A stretch of DNA of 26,117 nucleotides from Limivivens sp034101475 (lineage in GTDB: Bacteria > Bacillota > Clostridia > Lachnospirales > Lachnospiraceae): positions 1-26,117 of the forward strand of contig JAXEJQ010000107.1 in assembly GCA_034101475.1 (NCBI GenBank). The letters are read 5' to 3'. The notes beneath the pieces were generated by a model. It searched no databases and was not told the DNA's origin. It saw nothing but the letters and a program-made list of their open reading frames with translations. Of this stretch, positions 23,989-26,117 are shown piece by piece; positions within the stretch are counted from its first letter, which is position 1; each line of letters opens with the position of its first letter. The translations under genes were made by a program, and so were the position numbers.

Positions 23989-24902
23989 ACTTTCACCTCC
24001 AGTAATGTGAGAATCAGGGCCATACGGACGTACACGCCGTACTGTGCCTGCTTGAAGTATACGGCTCTGGGATCGTCATCGACCTCCACAGAGATTTCAT
24101 TGACACGGGGAAGCGGATGCAGCACCAGCATATCCGGGCCCGCAAGCTTCATCTTTTCCTTGTCCAGAATGTAAAAATCCTTCATCCGGACGTAATCTTC
24201 TTCGTTGAAGAAACGTTCCTTCTGGACGCGGGTCATGTAGAGCAGATCCAGGGAGGGGAGAGCTTCCTCCATGCGGATGACTTCTTTATATTCGATGTTG
24301 TTGCGGCGGAGTACATCATCGCGGATGTAGTCGGGAAGCCGCAGTTCCTCCGGGGAAATCAGGATGAACCTGACGTTTTCGTAGCGTACCAGAGCACGAA
24401 TCAGAGAATGGACGGTACGGCCGAACTTCAGGTCACCACAGAGACCGATGGTCAGATTGTCCAGGCGGCCTTTCAGGGAACGGATGGTAAGGAGGTCCGT
24501 GAGAGTCTGAGTAGGATGCTGATGACCGCCGTCACCGGCATTGATCACCGGAATGGAGGATTTAGCACAGGCTACCATGGGAGCGCCTTCTTTGGGATGG
24601 CGCATGGCGCAGATATCCGCGTAGCAGGAGATCATCCGGATGGTGTCCGATACACTTTCTCCCTTGGCAGCGGAGCTGGAATTAGCCGAAGAAAAACCAA
24701 GTACATTCCCGCCGAGATTCATCATGGCAGCTTCGAAGCTGAGACGGGTACGTGTGCTTGGTTCATAAAATAAAGTAGCAAGTTTTTTGCCCTCACATGC
24801 GTGAGCATATTTTTCAGGATGTTTTTCAATATCATTGGCCAGGTCCATGATCTGATCCAGTTCTTTAACCGTAAAATCCAAAGGACTCATTAAATGTCTC
24901 AT
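23982..24902 (-). CDS. pyrB: Aspartate carbamoyltransferase catalytic subunit
   Basis: First committed step of pyrimidine synthesis: carbamoyl phosphate plus aspartate to N-carbamoylaspartate. The 306-residue protein has the carbamoyl-phosphate loop FYEPSTRTRLSFE (STRTR at residues 49-53), SSSAAKGES (loop with the active-site lysine), DGGHQHPTQTLTDLLTI, LCGDLKFGRTVHSL and HPLPRVNEIS near the end. The ATG at 24902 has AAGGAG about 6 bases upstream. Promoter and start are only some 30 bases apart, so there is no room for a PyrR-type attenuator in this leader. It is followed by pyrI in the same operon and is divergent from the PH-domain gene. Confidence 0.97.
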   Translation of the reverse strand: MRHLMSPLDFTVKELDQIMDLANDIEKHPEKYAHACEGKKLATLFYEPSTRTRLSFEAAMMNLGGNVLGFSSANSSSAAKGESVSDTIRMISCYADICAMRHPKEGAPMVACAKSSIPVINAGDGGHQHPTQTLTDLLTIRSLKGRLDNLTIGLCGDLKFGRTVHSLIRALVRYENVRFILISPEELRLPDYIRDDVLRRNNIEYKEVIRMEEALPSLDLLYMTRVQKERFFNEEDYVRMKDFYILDKEKMKLAGPDMLVLHPLPRVNEISVEVDDDPRAVYFKQAQYGVYVRMALILTLLEVKVC

Positions 24903-24934
24903 AAGTATCTCCTTCTTCTTTTTGTATTTTTCTT

Positions 24935-24963
24935 ATCATATACCAACCGGAACAGAATTTCAA
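24935..24963 (-). promoter_or_regulatory. Sigma-A promoter of pyrBI
   Basis: On the minus strand TTGAAA (24958-24963), a 17-base spacer and TATGAT (24935-24940). The transcript would start near 24928, giving a leader of about 26 bases. Confidence 0.8.
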
Positions 24964-24975
24964 GGGAAAAATATT

Positions 24976-25004
24976 TTGCATTTTGCAGGGCAATGGGATA
25001 TAAT
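24976..25004 (+). promoter_or_regulatory. Sigma-A promoter of the PH-domain gene
   Basis: TTGCAT (24976-24981), a 17-base spacer and a perfect TATAAT (24999-25004). It is back to back with the pyrBI promoter; the two -35 boxes are 12 bases apart. Confidence 0.82.
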
Positions 25005-25042
25005 GAAAAAGAAAGAATGAAAACAGAATCAGGAGGCATTCT

Positions 25043-25432
25043 ATGAAATTTGTCGAGAAAAAGCGTCTGCTGTTTTTCGGACTGCCGTGGACGTTTACCA
25101 GATATACCATCAGCGAGGAGCTGATTACGGTGAATTCCGGTCTTTTCCATCGTCGGGAGAATGACTGTTATATGTACAAGGTGGTGGATACACGGCTCTG
25201 CGTGAGCCTGTGGGAGCGTATTTTCGGTCTGGGGACCGTTCACTGCTTCGGCGGCGATACCACAGATCCGACGCTGACCATCAGCCACATTAAAAATGCC
25301 AAGAAGGTTAAGGATTTTATCCTGGAGGCTTCGGAGGAGCAGCGTATGAAGCGCAGGACCATGCACACACAGAATATCGGGCGTGGAGGCGTGGCGCCGG
25401 GATTCCAGGAGCCCGTCGAAGACGACTTCTGA
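25043..25432 (+). CDS. Small bacterial PH-domain protein (DUF304/bPH_2-like)
   Basis: A 129-residue protein with a single beta-rich domain: WTFTRYTISEELITVNSGLFHRRENDCYMYKVVDTRLCVSLWERIFGLGTV matches the bacterial PH-domain pattern (YTIS/T..E.I.V..G...R......Y.I.D......LWER..G.G.V). It lacks the transmembrane pair seen in YdbS/YdbT proteins, so it is probably cytosolic. The C-terminal 35 residues are polar and probably disordered (about 95-129). The ATG at 25043 is preceded by AGGAGG. It has its own near-consensus promoter and terminator, so it is monocistronic. Its function is unknown; the family call is moderately sure. Confidence 0.75.
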   Translation: MKFVEKKRLLFFGLPWTFTRYTISEELITVNSGLFHRRENDCYMYKVVDTRLCVSLWERIFGLGTVHCFGGDTTDPTLTISHIKNAKKVKDFILEASEEQRMKRRTMHTQNIGRGGVAPGFQEPVEDDF

Positions 25433-25459
25433 TTCGAACCCACAGAGGAAAAGAGACCC

Positions 25460-25500
25460 AAAGCAGAGCCTGACAGGAAATCAGTCTCTGCTTTTCTTTT
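25460..25500 (+). terminator. Terminator of the PH-domain gene, overlapping the end of the convergent gene
   Basis: AAAGCAGAG (25460-25468) and CTCTGCTTT (25486-25494) are exact complements around a 17-base loop, followed by TCTTTT. The stop codon of the minus-strand gene lies inside the loop region (25481-25483). Confidence 0.8.
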
Positions 25501-25900
25501 GCGGTTCTGGTGTTTTTTTGCGGGAGGGACAGGTCAGCTTTTCGAAGAGCATTCCGGTTCCGAACCACAAGGGGGCATAGTCCAGGCGGATCACGCCGTT
25601 TACGTTGAAGCGGGCGTTCTCATAATTCCAGGGGCAGAAGCCGTGTTTTTTCAGCCAGGAACCGGTGAGAAATTCTGTCAGAAAAATAAAAAGGGTGTAA
25701 ATGCTTCCGCGGAACAAAACGCTTTTGTGCTTCAGCAGGCGGTGAACTGGGCGGATCAGACCGGCTGCCCCGTAAATGGGGAACATCCAGAGAGAGGAGG
25801 TTCCCGTGAGCTTCATTTCGCGCCTTCGGAAAGAGAGAAAGCCGGTCCAGAGAATTTCCAGGCACCATCCGCAGGTGCCGCATCTGAGAAAATTTTTCAT
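25481..25900 (-). CDS. CmpB-family-like (putative ABC-transporter permease) membrane protein, short form
   Basis: A 139-residue hydrophobic protein of the same broad family as the gene at 16370: CGWCLEILWTGF at the start, SLWMFPIYGAAGLIRP, FIFLTEFLTGSWLKKH, and the signature WNYENARFNVNGVIRLDYAPLWFG. About four membrane segments can be seen; the polar tail is lysine- and proline-rich. The start at 25900 has no good ribosome site, and the first helix looks slightly short, so the N-terminus is uncertain; Met29 (25816) is an alternative but would cut the conserved CGWCLE block. No promoter is clear on this strand. Role unknown. Confidence 0.65.
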   Translation of the reverse strand: MKNFLRCGTCGWCLEILWTGFLSFRRREMKLTGTSSLWMFPIYGAAGLIRPVHRLLKHKSVLFRGSIYTLFIFLTEFLTGSWLKKHGFCPWNYENARFNVNGVIRLDYAPLWFGTGMLFEKLTCPSRKKTPEPQKKSRD

Positions 25901-25934
25901 GGTGAGAGTATGCCCGGAAAAGGGGAAAATATAC

Positions 25935-25963
25935 TTGAAAAAGGCGTGTCCATGGGCTATAAT
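25935..25963 (+). promoter_or_regulatory. Near-consensus sigma-A promoter reading out of the window
   Basis: TTGAAA (25935-25940), a 17-base spacer and TATAAT (25958-25963). No gene starts before the window end; the transcript would contain a hairpin at 26006-26037 and repeat copy 2. Confidence 0.7.
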
Positions 25964-26005
25964 TACATTTTAATAAGATGATGTTGGGGTCAAAAGATGC
26001 CATAC

Positions 26006-26037
26006 GGATTGTTCCGTGCTTCGCACTCCCACAATCC
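26006..26037. repeat. Hairpin before repeat copy 2
   Basis: GGATTGT (26006-26012) pairs with ACAATCC (26031-26037), and inside it GTGC (26016-26019) pairs with GCAC (26023-26026). It ends 5 bases before the REP-like repeat, mirroring the 21-bp hairpin placed 8 bases before copy 1. Confidence 0.6.
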
Positions 26038-26042
26038 TGCCC

Positions 26043-26097
26043 AATATTCGGATATCGTGGGACATTCGTCCCACTTTTATCCTCATATTGGGGCGGG
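26043..26097. repeat. REP-like palindromic repeat, copy 2
   Basis: 54 of 55 bases are identical to 22182-22236, in the same orientation, including the GTGGGAC-ATTC-GTCCCAC core and the trailing GGCGGG. Sequence after it differs from copy 1 as far as the window shows. Confidence 0.85.
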
Positions 26098-26117
26098 TCA
26101 ATCAGTCATAAAACCAC

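Noticed and set aside
1..26117. Search for tRNA or rRNA genes, CRISPR arrays, prophage or transposase genes
   Set aside because: No cloverleaf with CCA-end features, no regularly spaced repeats and no transposase, integrase or phage proteins were recognised on either strand.

Overview
The window looks like chromosomal DNA of a low-to-mid GC Firmicute of class Clostridia, most likely Lachnospiraceae. This rests on the gene content (AddAB rather than RecBCD, WhiA, a RapZ/WhiA/HPr-like cluster, PyrB with a PyrI regulatory subunit, two CmpB-type membrane proteins), on strong AGGAGG-type ribosome sites, and on near-consensus sigma-A promoters with 17-bp spacers. The species cannot be fixed from the sequence alone.

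Layout. 1-1905: 3' part of valS with its terminator. 1980-9003: addB and addA, overlapping, forming the double-strand-break repair helicase-nuclease. 9065-13204: one very long frame joining a GtrA flippase-like domain, a YfhO-type membrane glycosyltransferase and a PLP aminotransferase. 13313-16307: murB, rapZ, whiA and an HPr-like (Crh-like) gene, tightly packed behind one promoter and closed by a terminator. 16370-17206: a CmpB-family membrane protein. 17288-20408 (minus): rfbA, rfbB, rfbD for dTDP-L-rhamnose, with no rfbC. 20537-21718 (minus): a MerR regulator fused to a SAM methyltransferase, directly upstream of rfbA. 21719-22681: about 960 bases without a credible gene, filled with large inverted repeats. 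22682-23404: a metallo-beta-lactamase-fold protein that has lost its metal ligands. 23557-24902 (minus): pyrB and pyrI. 25043-25432: a small PH-domain protein. 25481-25900 (minus): a second CmpB-type protein. The window ends in a second copy of a palindromic repeat seen at 22182.

How it fits together. Much of the region serves the cell envelope: MurB makes a peptidoglycan precursor, RapZ relatives act on amino-sugar supply in other bacteria, RfbABD make most of the dTDP-rhamnose pathway, and GtrA-YfhO is the kind of pair that flips and transfers a sugar outside the membrane.

The most interesting regulatory observation is a MerR-type promoter before rfbA: -35 and -10 boxes separated by 19 bp with a perfect 21-bp dyad between them, next to the MerR-methyltransferase gene. 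This suggests, but does not prove, a MerR-methyltransferase switch controlling dTDP-rhamnose synthesis. Other notable items are the three-domain fusion, a His15-to-Glu HPr homologue, the metal-free MBL homologue, and several large DNA/RNA palindromes that look like a dispersed element family.
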